Source: Streptomyces spiramyceticus | Lineage (GTDB): Bacteria > Actinomycetota > Actinomycetes > Streptomycetales > Streptomycetaceae | Length of the DNA: 64,000 nucleotides | NCBI RefSeq assembly: GCF_028807635.1 | Contig: NZ_JARBAX010000002.1 | Location: 124,001-188,000 of the forward strand | Direction: 5' to 3' | Shown here: positions 6,677-15,047 of the stretch, one piece after another | Layout of the letters: each line of letters opens with the position of its first letter | How positions within the stretch are numbered: position 1 is the first letter of the stretch | The notes under the pieces: model-generated | The model's database searches: none | Told to the model about the DNA's origin: nothing | What the model saw: only the letters and a program-made list of their open reading frames with translations | Translations under genes and position numbers: made by a program

Positions 6677-9220
6677 ATGGGACGCGGCAAGCTTCGGATC
6701 TACCTCGGCGCGGCTCCGGGCGTGGGCAAGACGTACGCCATGCTCTCCGAGGCCCACCGACGGGTCGAACGCGGCACCGACTGCGTCGTCGCCTACGTCG
6801 AGCACCACGACCGGCCACGCACCGAAGTCATGCTCCACGGCCTCGAAGAGCTCCCCCGCCGCGAGATCGGATACCGCGGCTCGGCCTTCACCGAAATGGA
6901 CGTCGACGCCGTCCTGGAACGCCGCCCCGCCGTCGCCCTCGTCGACGAACTGGCCCACACCAACGTGCCTGGCTCGCGCAACGCCAAGCGCTGGCAGGAC
7001 GTCGAAGAGCTGCTCCAGGCCGGCATCGACGTCGTCTCGACCGTCAACATCCAGCACCTGGAGTCGCTCGGCGACGTCGTCGAGTCGATAACCGGCATAC
7101 GGCAGCGGGAGACCGTACCCGACGAGGTCGTCCGGCGCGCAGATCAGATCGAGCTGGTCGACATGTCTCCCCAGGCCCTGCGCCGCCGCATGGCCCACGG
7201 CAACATCTACAAGCCGGACAAGGTCGACGCGTCGCTGTCCAACTACTTCCGCCCGGGCAACCTCACCGCCCTGCGCGAACTCGCGCTCCTGTGGGTCGCC
7301 GACCGCGTCGACGAATACCTCCAGCAGTACCGGGGCGAGCACAACATCCGCTCCACGTGGCAGGCACGCGAACGCATCGTCGTAGGTCTCACCGGCGGAC
7401 CCGAGGGCCGTACGCTCATACGCCGCGCATCCCGCATGGCGGCCAAGGGCTCCGGCAGCGAGATCCTCGCCGTCTACATCGCCCGCAGTGACGGCCTGAC
7501 TTCCGCATCGCCCAAGGAACTGGCTGTCCAGCGCACCCTCGTCGAGGATCTCGGCGGCACCTTCCACCACGTCATAGGCGACGACGTCCCGTCCGCGCTG
7601 CTGGAATTCGCGCGGGGCGTCAACGCCACCCAGATCGTGCTCGGGTCGAGCCGCCGCAAGGCCTGGCAGTACATCTTCGGCCCCGGCGTCGGTGCCACCG
7701 TCGCCCGGGACTCCGGCCCCGATCTGGACGTCCACATCGTGACCCACGACGAGGTCGCCAAGGGACGCGGACTCCCCGTCGCCCGTGGCGCACGCCTCGG
7801 CCGCGCCCGGATCGTCTCGGGGTGGCTGGTCGGCGTGGCCGCCCCCGTCCTGCTTTCGCTGCTGCTCACCAGCCTGGAGAACGGCCCGGGGCTCGCCAAC
7901 GACGTCCTGCTCTTCCTCTTCCTGACGGTCGTCGCAGCTCTGCTCGGCGGCCTGCGGCCCGCGCTCGCCTCCGCCGCCGTCGGCTCCCTGCTGCTGAACT
8001 ACTACTTCACACCGCCCACCCACACCCTGACGATCAGCGACCCCAAGAACATCGTCGCCATCGTGATCTTCTTCGCGGTGGCCGTCTCGGTCGCCTCGGT
8101 GGTGGACCTGGCGGCCCGCCGCACCCACCAGGCCGCCCGGCTCCGCGCCGAGTCCGAGATCCTCTCCTTCCTGGCGGGCAGCGTCCTGCGCGGCGAGACA
8201 GCCCTCGACGCCCTGCTGGAACGGGTACGCGAAACCTTCGGCATGGAGTCCGTGGCGCTCCTGGAGCGTGCGAGCGACGTCGAACCCTGGACCCGCGCCG
8301 CGAGCGTCGGACCGAGGCAGCTGGACCGGCCCGAGGACGCCGACGTCGAAATGCCCGTCGGCGACCACATGGCGCTCGCCCTCTCCGGCCGCGTCCTGCC
8401 CGCTGAGGACCGCAGGGTGCTCGGCGCCTTCGCCGCCCAGGCCGCCGTCGTACTGGACAGGCAACGCCTGGTCGGCGAGGCGGAAGGAGCGCGCAAGCTC
8501 GCAGAGGGCAACCGCATCCGCACCGCCCTGCTCGCCGCCGTCAGCCATGACCTGCGTACGCCGCTGTCGGCCATCAAGGCCGCAGTGACGTCCCTGCGCG
8601 CCGACGACGTGGCCTGGTCGGAGGCGGACGAGGCGGAGCTGCTCGCGGGCATCGAGGAAGGCGCCGACCGGCTCGGCCACCTCATCGGCAACCTCCTCGA
8701 CATGTCCAGGCTCCAGACCGGCACCGTCACCCCGCTCATCCGCGAGACCGACCTCGACGAGGTCGTCCCGATGGCGCTCGTCGGCGTACCGGCGGACAGC
8801 GTCGGCCTCGACATCCCGGAGTCGCTCCCGATGGTCGCCGTGGACCGGGGCCTCCTGGAGCGGGCCGTCGCGAACATCGTCGAGAACGCCGTCAAATACA
8901 GTCCCGACGACACCCCCGTCTGCGTCGCCGCCAGCGCCCTCGGCGACCGCGTCGAACTGAGGGTCGCGGACCGCGGACCGGGCGTCCCCGACGACGCAAA
9001 GGGCCGGATCTTCGAGCCGTTCCAGCGCTACGGCGACGCACCGCGCGGCGCCGGAGTGGGCCTCGGCCTCGCCGTAGCCCGCGGTTTCGTCGAATGCATG
9101 GGCGGCACGCTCGAAGCCGAGGACACCCCAGGGGGCGGCATGACCATGGTCCTCACCCTCAGGGCCGTCCCCGGACACGTACCGGTCCGCCCCGAACTCC
9201 CCGCCCGGGTCGCCTCGTGA
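6677..9220 (+). CDS. kdpD: KdpD-type sensor histidine kinase
   Basis: This 847-aa membrane kinase has the full KdpD layout. A KdpD N-terminal domain (about 1-210) carries the Walker A motif GAAPGVGKT. A universal-stress-type domain (about 235-365) follows, then a DUF4118 membrane region with about four helices (about 380-490), a GAF-like segment, a HisKA domain (SHDLRTPLSAIK, near residue 621) and a HATPase_c domain (NIVENAVKYS, GVGLGLAVA). In other bacteria KdpD senses low potassium and c-di-AMP and phosphorylates KdpE. No kdpFABC pump genes are present in this window, so the target may be elsewhere. The ATG at 6677 matches the usual KdpD start. Confidence 0.93.
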   Translation: MGRGKLRIYLGAAPGVGKTYAMLSEAHRRVERGTDCVVAYVEHHDRPRTEVMLHGLEELPRREIGYRGSAFTEMDVDAVLERRPAVALVDELAHTNVPGSRNAKRWQDVEELLQAGIDVVSTVNIQHLESLGDVVESITGIRQRETVPDEVVRRADQIELVDMSPQALRRRMAHGNIYKPDKVDASLSNYFRPGNLTALRELALLWVADRVDEYLQQYRGEHNIRSTWQARERIVVGLTGGPEGRTLIRRASRMAAKGSGSEILAVYIARSDGLTSASPKELAVQRTLVEDLGGTFHHVIGDDVPSALLEFARGVNATQIVLGSSRRKAWQYIFGPGVGATVARDSGPDLDVHIVTHDEVAKGRGLPVARGARLGRARIVSGWLVGVAAPVLLSLLLTSLENGPGLANDVLLFLFLTVVAALLGGLRPALASAAVGSLLLNYYFTPPTHTLTISDPKNIVAIVIFFAVAVSVASVVDLAARRTHQAARLRAESEILSFLAGSVLRGETALDALLERVRETFGMESVALLERASDVEPWTRAASVGPRQLDRPEDADVEMPVGDHMALALSGRVLPAEDRRVLGAFAAQAAVVLDRQRLVGEAEGARKLAEGNRIRTALLAAVSHDLRTPLSAIKAAVTSLRADDVAWSEADEAELLAGIEEGADRLGHLIGNLLDMSRLQTGTVTPLIRETDLDEVVPMALVGVPADSVGLDIPESLPMVAVDRGLLERAVANIVENAVKYSPDDTPVCVAASALGDRVELRVADRGPGVPDDAKGRIFEPFQRYGDAPRGAGVGLGLAVARGFVECMGGTLEAEDTPGGGMTMVLTLRAVPGHVPVRPELPARVAS

Positions 9221-9296
9221 CCGCGCGCACGACCCCGCTCATCACCTTGTCTACGTACGCCTTGAGCCGTACGCCCCGCAGAAAGGCAGGCATCCA

Positions 9297-9980
9297 ATGA
9301 CCCGGGTGCTCGTGGTCGACGACGAGCCGCAGATCGTACGCGCCCTCGTGATCAACCTGAAGGCGCGCAAGTACGAAGTGGACGCGGCCCCCGACGGAGC
9401 GACCGCGCTCCAGCTCGCCGCTGCCCGCCACCCCGACGTGGTCGTCCTCGACCTCGGCCTGCCCGACATGGACGGCGTGGAGGTGATCAAGGGCCTGCGC
9501 GGCTGGACCCGCGTACCGATACTGGTCCTCTCCGCCCGCCAGACCTCCGACGAGAAGGTCGAGGCGCTGGACGCCGGCGCGGACGACTACGTCACCAAGC
9601 CCTTCGGCATGGACGAGCTGCTGGCCAGACTCCGCGCCGCCGTCCGGCGGGCGGAGCCGACCGGGGCCGCCGATGACGACGTGATCGTCGAGACGGACGA
9701 CTTCACCGTCGACCTGGCCGCGAAAAAGGTCCACCGAGGCGGCAAGGACGTACGCCTGACCCCCACCGAATGGCACCTCCTGGAGGTGCTCGTACGGAAC
9801 ACGGGCCGCCTGGTCAGCCAGAAGCAGCTCCTCCAGGAGGTCTGGGGCCCCTCGTACGGCACCGAGACCAACTATCTGCGGGTCTACATGGCCCAGCTGC
9901 GCCGCAAACTGGAAGCAAATCCCTCGCATCCCAGGCACTTCGTCACCGAACCGGGCATGGGATACCGCTTCGAGCGGTGA
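9297..9980 (+). CDS. kdpE: KdpE-type response regulator
   Basis: This 227-aa OmpR/PhoB-family regulator begins MTRVLVVDDEPQIVRAL. The phospho-acceptor Asp lies in VVVLDLGLPDMDGVEV and the conserved Lys in DDYVTKPF. A C-terminal winged helix (TPTEWHLLEVLV...GMGYRFER) binds DNA. It follows the kdpD-type kinase by 76 bp and should be its partner. Sequence and pairing fit KdpE. An activating role on a potassium-uptake operon is expected from the family, but no such operon is in view. The adjacent TrkA and KimA-like genes make potassium control plausible. Confidence 0.93.
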   Translation: MTRVLVVDDEPQIVRALVINLKARKYEVDAAPDGATALQLAAARHPDVVVLDLGLPDMDGVEVIKGLRGWTRVPILVLSARQTSDEKVEALDAGADDYVTKPFGMDELLARLRAAVRRAEPTGAADDDVIVETDDFTVDLAAKKVHRGGKDVRLTPTEWHLLEVLVRNTGRLVSQKQLLQEVWGPSYGTETNYLRVYMAQLRRKLEANPSHPRHFVTEPGMGYRFER

Positions 9981-10013
9981 TCCGTCCTCGTCACTCCCCG
10001 GTAGGCTTCCTGT

Positions 10014-10412
10014 ATGAGTGCCGTACCTCGTTCGGAGAAGCCTGCCGGCCGTTTCCGCCGCATGCTCGACCGGCTGTCCACCTCGCAGGAGGAGCTGCAC
10101 TCCGCGGAGCTGCAGGAGGATACGCAGGCCGCGGGGTGTACACCCATCTGCGACTGCGGCGACCGTCAGATCGTCAAGGTGACTGGTACCTTGCGCACGG
10201 TCACCCTGCGTCCGCGGGCCGGCGTGCCCGCCCTGGAGGCGGAGCTGTTCGACGGCACCGCGCCCCTGGACGTGGTGTGGCTGGGCCGGCGTTCCATCGT
10301 GGGCATAGAACCGGGCCGCAGGCTCATCGCCTCGGGCCGGATCTCCATGAGCCACGGCCGCCGGGTGCTTTTCAACCCCAAATACGAACTCCGACCGCTC
10401 GGACAGGAGTAG
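10014..10412 (+). CDS. OB-fold nucleic-acid-binding domain protein
   Basis: This 132-aa protein has a short basic N-terminus and a C-terminal OB fold. Recognisable stretches are VKVTGTLRTVTLRP, ELFDGTAPLDVVWLGRR and RRLIASGRISMSHGRRVLFNPKYEL. This domain type occurs in RecG-like and tRNA-anticodon-binding proteins. The exact substrate is unknown. The orthologous gene sits beside the DUF3159 gene in other Actinobacteria, including mycobacteria. The ATG at 10014 begins the family's typical start; the gap to the DUF3159 gene is 3 bp. Confidence 0.85.
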   Translation: MSAVPRSEKPAGRFRRMLDRLSTSQEELHSAELQEDTQAAGCTPICDCGDRQIVKVTGTLRTVTLRPRAGVPALEAELFDGTAPLDVVWLGRRSIVGIEPGRRLIASGRISMSHGRRVLFNPKYELRPLGQE

Positions 10413-10415
10413 CCG

Positions 10416-11168
10416 GTGACGTCTATCGACAAGCCGACCGCGACGGACCACGACAGCGAAGCAGATGACGCCCAGGCCGCGAAGGCGGTCACCGAGGCCG
10501 CCCTGTTCGAGGCCTTCGGCGGCGTGCGGGGCATGGTGGAGACCGTCCTCCCCGGCCTGTTGTTCGTGACGATCTTCACGGTCAACAAGGACCTGCACCT
10601 CTCGGCCATCGCCGCCCTCGGCGTGTCTTTGCTGCTCGTCGCCGTGCGGCTGATCCGCAGGGACACCGTCAAGCACGCCTTCAGCGGCGTCTTCGGCGTC
10701 GCCTTCGGTGTCGTCTTCGCGATGATGACCGGCAATGCCAAGGACTTCTACCTGCCGGGCATGATCTACACGCTGGGCCTGGCACTCGCGTACATCGTGA
10801 CCACCATCGCGGGCGTCCCGCTGATCGGCCTCATCCTCGGGCCGGTCTTCAAGGAGAACCTCTCCTGGCGCAAGCGCAACCCCGGCCGCAAGAAGGCGTA
10901 CGCCAAGGCGAGCTGGGCCTGGGGCCTGATCCTGCTCACCAAGTGCGCGATCCTCTTCCCGCTCTACTGGTGGGCCGACACGACGCAGCTCGGCTGGGTC
11001 CTGGTCGCGCTGAAGATCCCGCCGTTCCTGCTCGCGGTGTATCTGACCTGGGTCTTCCTGGCGAAGGCGCCGCCGCCCATCGACGTGTTCGCCGAGATGG
11101 AGGCGCAGGAGCAGGCCGAGAAGGAGCGCAAGGCGGCCACGGCCGCGGCGCAGCGCGGCGAGGCCTGA
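10416..11168 (+). CDS. DUF3159 multi-pass membrane protein
   Basis: This 250-aa integral membrane protein has an acidic N-terminus and about six transmembrane helices between residues 45 and 225. A charged cytoplasmic tail (AEMEAQEQAEKERKAA) follows. It fits DUF3159, an actinobacterial family with the typical opening FEAFGGVRGMVETVLPGLLFV. The function is unknown. The GTG at 10416 lies 3 bp after the OB-fold gene stop, so they form one operon. Its stop codon is the first triplet of a 15-bp tandem repeat array. A two-way terminator separates it from the convergent trkA genes. Confidence 0.87.
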   Translation: MTSIDKPTATDHDSEADDAQAAKAVTEAALFEAFGGVRGMVETVLPGLLFVTIFTVNKDLHLSAIAALGVSLLLVAVRLIRRDTVKHAFSGVFGVAFGVVFAMMTGNAKDFYLPGMIYTLGLALAYIVTTIAGVPLIGLILGPVFKENLSWRKRNPGRKKAYAKASWAWGLILLTKCAILFPLYWWADTTQLGWVLVALKIPPFLLAVYLTWVFLAKAPPPIDVFAEMEAQEQAEKERKAATAAAQRGEA

Positions 11169-11243
11169 TTTCGCTACGCGTGATTTCGCTACGCGTGATT
11201 TCGGCACAACTGATTTCGGTACGTGCCTGATTTCGGTACGACG
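11166..11243 (+). repeat. Five-copy tandem repeat, 15-bp period
   Basis: Five copies of a unit beginning TGATTTCG start at 11166, 11181, 11196, 11211 and 11228. The first two units are identical (TGATTTCGCTACGCG), the third is diverged, and the last two share TGATTTCGGTACG. The first TGA is the DUF3159 stop. Every unit therefore repeats a TGA triplet. The array is immediately upstream of the shared terminator. Confidence 0.9.
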
Positions 11244-11286
11244 AGGAAGGGCCCGGAACCCACCCAGGTTCCGGGTCCTTCCTCGT
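11241..11286. terminator. Bidirectional terminator between DUF3159 and trkA genes
   Basis: There is a 20-bp inverted repeat (arms 11241-11260 and 11267-11286) with a 6-nt loop and a single G:T mismatch. It sits between convergent genes, 12 bp from the trkA stop, and can serve both strands. Confidence 0.88.
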
Positions 11287-11297
11287 ACGTACGCCCG

Positions 11298-11975
11298 TCA
11301 GCTCGCGGCGTCTTCCCTGCGCACCGACAGCAGGTCCTCCAGCTGATCCTCACGCGCCTGAGCGGCCACGAACAGCAGCTCGTCGCCCGCCTCCAGGGTC
11401 TCCTCCGGGCCGGGAGTCAGGACGCGCGTCCCCCGGATGATGGAGACCAGCGAGGTGTCCTCGGGCCACGCCACATCGCTGACCTGCGTGCCGGCCAGCG
11501 CCGACTCGGGCGGCAGCGTCAGCTCGACGAGGTTGGCGTCGCCGTGGCTGAAGCGCAGCAGCCGTACGAGATCGCCGACGCTCACCGCCTCCTCGACCAG
11601 CGCCGACATCAGACGCGGCGTGGAGACCGCGACGTCGACGCCCCACGCCTCGGTGAACAGCCATTCGTTCTTGGGGTTGTTGACACGGGCGACGACCCGC
11701 GGCACCCCGTACTCGGTCTTGGCGAGCAGCGAGACGACCAGGTTGACCTTGTCGTCACCGGTCGCCGCGATCACGACGTTGCAGCGCTGCAGCGCCGCCT
11801 CGTCGAGCGAGGTGATCTCGCACGCATCGGCCAGCAGCCACTCGGCCAGCGGCACCCGCTCCACCGAGATGGCGGTCGGCGCCTTGTCGATGAGGAGGAC
11901 CTCGTGCCCGTTCTCCAGCAGCTCGCCCGCGATGGAACGTCCCACCGCGCCGGCCCCGGCGATAGCAACCCTCAT
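11298..11975 (-). CDS. trkA: TrkA-family potassium uptake regulatory protein (second of pair)
   Basis: This 225-aa cytoplasmic protein has an N-terminal Rossmann RCK_N domain (MRVAIAGAGAVGRSIAGELL, the NAD-binding GxGxxG; acidic LLIDK) and a C-terminal RCK_C/TrkA_C domain (about residues 140-220). Such subunits bind NAD(H) or ATP, and often c-di-AMP, and gate potassium transporters. The ATG at 11975 is chosen for the canonical Rossmann start. It overlaps the stop of the upstream trkA paralogue by 4 bp. Its order next to the permease matches the ceoB-ceoC pair of mycobacteria (this one corresponds to ceoC). Confidence 0.92.
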   Translation of the reverse strand: MRVAIAGAGAVGRSIAGELLENGHEVLLIDKAPTAISVERVPLAEWLLADACEITSLDEAALQRCNVVIAATGDDKVNLVVSLLAKTEYGVPRVVARVNNPKNEWLFTEAWGVDVAVSTPRLMSALVEEAVSVGDLVRLLRFSHGDANLVELTLPPESALAGTQVSDVAWPEDTSLVSIIRGTRVLTPGPEETLEAGDELLFVAAQAREDQLEDLLSVRREDAAS

Positions 11976-12643
11976 CCTTGACCGCCTTCCTCGGGACCCT
12001 TCGCGCAGGCCGCCTCGACCTTCGCGATCTCGTCCGTATGCATCATCACGTGGACGAGGTCGCCCTCCTGGAGCACGGTCTGGGAGGTAGGCAGAACCGC
12101 CTCGCCCAGCCGGGTGAGGAAGGCGACGCGTACGCCCGTCTCCTCCTGCAGCCTGCTGATCTTGTGCCCGATCCACGCGGGGGACGTGTGCACCTCCGCG
12201 AGCTGCACGGCGCCACTCGGATCGCGCCACAGCGGCTCGGCCCCGGACGGCAGCAGCCTGCGCAGCATCTGGTCGGCGGTCCAGCGGACCGTGGCGACGG
12301 TGGGGATGCCCAGGCGCTGGTAGACCTCGGCGCGGCGCGGGTCGTAGATGCGCGCCGCGACGTTCTCGATGGCGAACATCTCGCGGGCCACCCGCGCCGA
12401 GATGATGTTGGAGTTGTCACCGCTGCTCACCGCGGCGAAGGCGCCCGCCTCCTCGATGCCGGCCTCGCGGAGAGTGTCCTGGTCGAAGCCGACTCCGGTG
12501 ACGCGGCGGCCACCGAAACCGGAGCCCAGACGGCGGAAGGCCGTGGGGTCCCGGTCGATCACGGCGACCGTGTGCCCCTGTTGTTCCAAGGTCTGCGCGA
12601 GAGCAGCTCCCACTCGCCCGCAACCCATGATGACGACGTGCAT
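11972..12643 (-). CDS. trkA: TrkA-family potassium uptake regulatory protein (first of pair)
   Basis: This 223-aa protein has an RCK_N Rossmann domain (MHVVIMGCGRVGAALAQTLE, then TVAVIDRDP) and a C-terminal RCK_C domain with WIGHKISRLQEETGVRVAFL. It should form a regulatory ring with the next trkA product and a membrane transporter. The ATG at 12643 is the canonical start. It is divergent from the KimA-like permease gene, about 255 bp away, which is the natural candidate partner. The pair corresponds by order to mycobacterial ceoB and ceoC. Confidence 0.92.
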   Translation of the reverse strand: MHVVIMGCGRVGAALAQTLEQQGHTVAVIDRDPTAFRRLGSGFGGRRVTGVGFDQDTLREAGIEEAGAFAAVSSGDNSNIISARVAREMFAIENVAARIYDPRRAEVYQRLGIPTVATVRWTADQMLRRLLPSGAEPLWRDPSGAVQLAEVHTSPAWIGHKISRLQEETGVRVAFLTRLGEAVLPTSQTVLQEGDLVHVMMHTDEIAKVEAACAKGPEEGGQG

Positions 12644-12898
12644 CGTCCCGTTACCCCGCACTCCTGGTCGCCCCGCTGACCTGCACAAACACCCTGCTCA
12701 CATCTCTCTGCTCGACTCACCGGGGCGGCATGGGGCAAAAGCGCCCGAATATTGCCTTGCCCCTGTCTTCGTCCACCGTAGCGGCAACTCCGAACGCGCC
12801 ATCGATCACGTCGCGCATTGGGGGTGCCAGACGGAGATTCCGTGGTTATGGAGGTGGTGGGTGGGCGGCGTCGATTTCGAACGCTTACGATCCTCTGC

Positions 12899-14947
12899 GT
12901 GTCCAAACTGACCGACGTGCCCAAACGGATCCTGATCGGCCGGGCGCTGCGCAGCGACAGGCTGGGGGAAACCCTCCTGCCCAAGCGCATCGCACTTCCC
13001 GTCTTCGCCTCCGACCCGCTCTCGTCCGTGGCGTACGCACCGGGAGAAGTGCTCCTCGTACTCTCCATCGCGGGCGCGTCGGCGTACCACTTCAGCCCGT
13101 GGATCGCGGCCGCTGTCGTGGTGCTGATGTTCACCGTGGTGGCGTCGTACCGCCAGAACGTACGTGCGTACCCGAGCGGCGGCGGTGACTACGAGGTCGC
13201 CAACACCAACCTGGGTCCCAAGGCCGGGCTGACCGTCGCCAGTGCCCTGCTGGTCGACTACGTCCTCACCGTGGCCGTGTCGATCTCGTCGGGCGTGGAG
13301 AACCTGGGCTCGGCGATCCCCTTCGTCGTCGAGAACAAGGTCCTGTGCGCCATCGGCATCATCGTGCTGCTGACGCTCATGAACCTGCGCGGTGTGAAGG
13401 AGTCGGGCAAGCTTTTCGCCATCCCGACCTATGTCTTCGTCGCCGGCGTCTTCATCATGATCGCGTGGGGTGCCTACAAGGGGATCGTCCTCGGCGACAC
13501 CATGCAGGCCCCGACCGCCGACTTCGAAATCAAGGCCGAGCACGAGGGCCTGGCCGGCTTCGCGCTGGTCTTCCTGCTGCTGCGGGCCTTCTCCTCCGGC
13601 TGCGCCGCGCTCACCGGCGTCGAGGCGATCTCCAACGGAGTCCCCGCCTTCCGTAAGCCGAAGTCGAAGAACGCCGCGACCACGCTGGCGATGATGGGCC
13701 TGCTGGCCGTCACGATGTTCTGCGGCATCATCGGACTGGCCATGGCCACCGATGTGAAGATGGCCGAGACGCCCGCCCATGACCTGCTCCGAAACGGGGT
13801 CCCGGTCGGCGACGACTATGTCCAGAACCCGGTGATCTCCCAGGTGGCGGCCGCTGTGTTCGGCGATGGAACGTTCTTCTTCGTGCTCCTCGCCGCAGCC
13901 ACCGCCCTCGTCCTCTTCCTGGCCGCCAACACCGCGTACAACGGCTTCCCGCTCCTCGGCTCGATCCTCGCCCAGGACCGCTACCTGCCCCGCCAGCTGC
14001 ACACCCGCGGCGACCGCCTCGCCTTCTCCAACGGCATCGTGCTGCTGGCCGGTGCGGCGATCCTGCTCGTCTGGGTGTACGGAGCCGACTCGACCAAGCT
14101 GATCCAGCTCTACATCGTCGGTGTCTTCGTCTCCTTCACCCTCAGCCAGACCGGCATGGTCAGGCACTGGAACCGGCATCTGAAGACCGAGACGGACCCG
14201 GCCGCCCGCCGCCACATGATCCGCTCCCGCGCGATCAACACCTTCGGTGCCTTCTTCACGGGCCTGGTCCTGGTCGTCGTCCTCGTCACCAAGTTCACCC
14301 ACGGCGCGTGGGTCGCCCTGCTCGGCATGGTGATCTTCTACGTGACGATGAGCGCGATCCGCAGGCACTACGACGGGGTCTCCGAGGAGATCGCGGCCGC
14401 AGAGGAGCGACCCGACGAATACGTACGCCCCTCCCGGGTTCGTTCCGTCGTACTGGTCTCCAAGCTCCACAAGCCGACGCTGCGCGCGCTCGCCTACGCC
14501 AAGCTGCTGCACTCCGGCGAGCTGGAGGCGCTGACCGTCAACGTCGACGCGGCCGAGACCAAGGCCCTCAAGGAGGAGTGGGAGCGGCGCGCCATCAATG
14601 TGCCGCTGAAGATCCTCGACTCTCCCTACCGCGAGATCACGCGGCCGGTCATCGACTACGTGAAGAACATCCGCCGGGACAGCCCGCGCGACGCGGTCAG
14701 TGTCTACATCCCCGAGTACGTGGTCGGCCACTGGTACGAGCAGCTGCTGCACAACCAGAGCGCCCTGCGCCTCAAGGGCCGGCTGCTGTTCACGCCGGGC
14801 GTCATGGTCACCTCGGTGCCGTACCAGCTGCGGTCCTCCGAGGCCGCGAAGAAGCGGGCCAAGAAGCGCCAGGAGTGGAACGCGCCGGGTTCGGTGCGGC
14901 GGGGCCCGGTGGACCGGCGCCCGAAGGAGCCGAGCGGCAAAAGCTGA
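12899..14947 (+). CDS. APC-superfamily permease, KimA-like (putative K+ importer)
   Basis: This is a 682-aa membrane transporter with about 12 transmembrane helices and a soluble C-terminal domain of about 180 residues containing a USP-like segment. The opening (ILIGRALRSDRLGE, then ASDPLSSVAYAPGEVLLVL and SYRQNVRAYPSGGGDYEV) closely resembles the potassium importer KimA (formerly YdaO) of Bacillus subtilis, and mycobacterial Rv2690c has the same position. Potassium import regulated by the adjacent TrkA proteins or by c-di-AMP is likely but inferred. The GTG at 12899 gives the usual SKLTDVPKR start; 27 extra codons upstream are possible. No c-di-AMP riboswitch was seen upstream. Confidence 0.85.
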   Translation: MSKLTDVPKRILIGRALRSDRLGETLLPKRIALPVFASDPLSSVAYAPGEVLLVLSIAGASAYHFSPWIAAAVVVLMFTVVASYRQNVRAYPSGGGDYEVANTNLGPKAGLTVASALLVDYVLTVAVSISSGVENLGSAIPFVVENKVLCAIGIIVLLTLMNLRGVKESGKLFAIPTYVFVAGVFIMIAWGAYKGIVLGDTMQAPTADFEIKAEHEGLAGFALVFLLLRAFSSGCAALTGVEAISNGVPAFRKPKSKNAATTLAMMGLLAVTMFCGIIGLAMATDVKMAETPAHDLLRNGVPVGDDYVQNPVISQVAAAVFGDGTFFFVLLAAATALVLFLAANTAYNGFPLLGSILAQDRYLPRQLHTRGDRLAFSNGIVLLAGAAILLVWVYGADSTKLIQLYIVGVFVSFTLSQTGMVRHWNRHLKTETDPAARRHMIRSRAINTFGAFFTGLVLVVVLVTKFTHGAWVALLGMVIFYVTMSAIRRHYDGVSEEIAAAEERPDEYVRPSRVRSVVLVSKLHKPTLRALAYAKLLHSGELEALTVNVDAAETKALKEEWERRAINVPLKILDSPYREITRPVIDYVKNIRRDSPRDAVSVYIPEYVVGHWYEQLLHNQSALRLKGRLLFTPGVMVTSVPYQLRSSEAAKKRAKKRQEWNAPGSVRRGPVDRRPKEPSGKS

Positions 14948-15047
14948 CCGCACTGTGTTCACTGTGGTGAACGGCCGGACGACACCCACGTAGACTGGAG
15001 GGCTGTTGTCCGGCCGTACCCCTTTGACCCTCTGGAGCCACCCCGTC

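Noticed and set aside
6515..9178. Very long open frame antisense to the KdpD-type kinase
   Set aside because: It is a GC-bias shadow. The forward frame carries all kinase motifs, and the antisense frame is rich in low-complexity Ala/Asp/Gly runs.
12644..12898. Possible c-di-AMP (ydaO-type) riboswitch upstream of the KimA-like gene
   Set aside because: The conserved motifs of that riboswitch were not found; only A/T-poor sequence with short repeats is visible.
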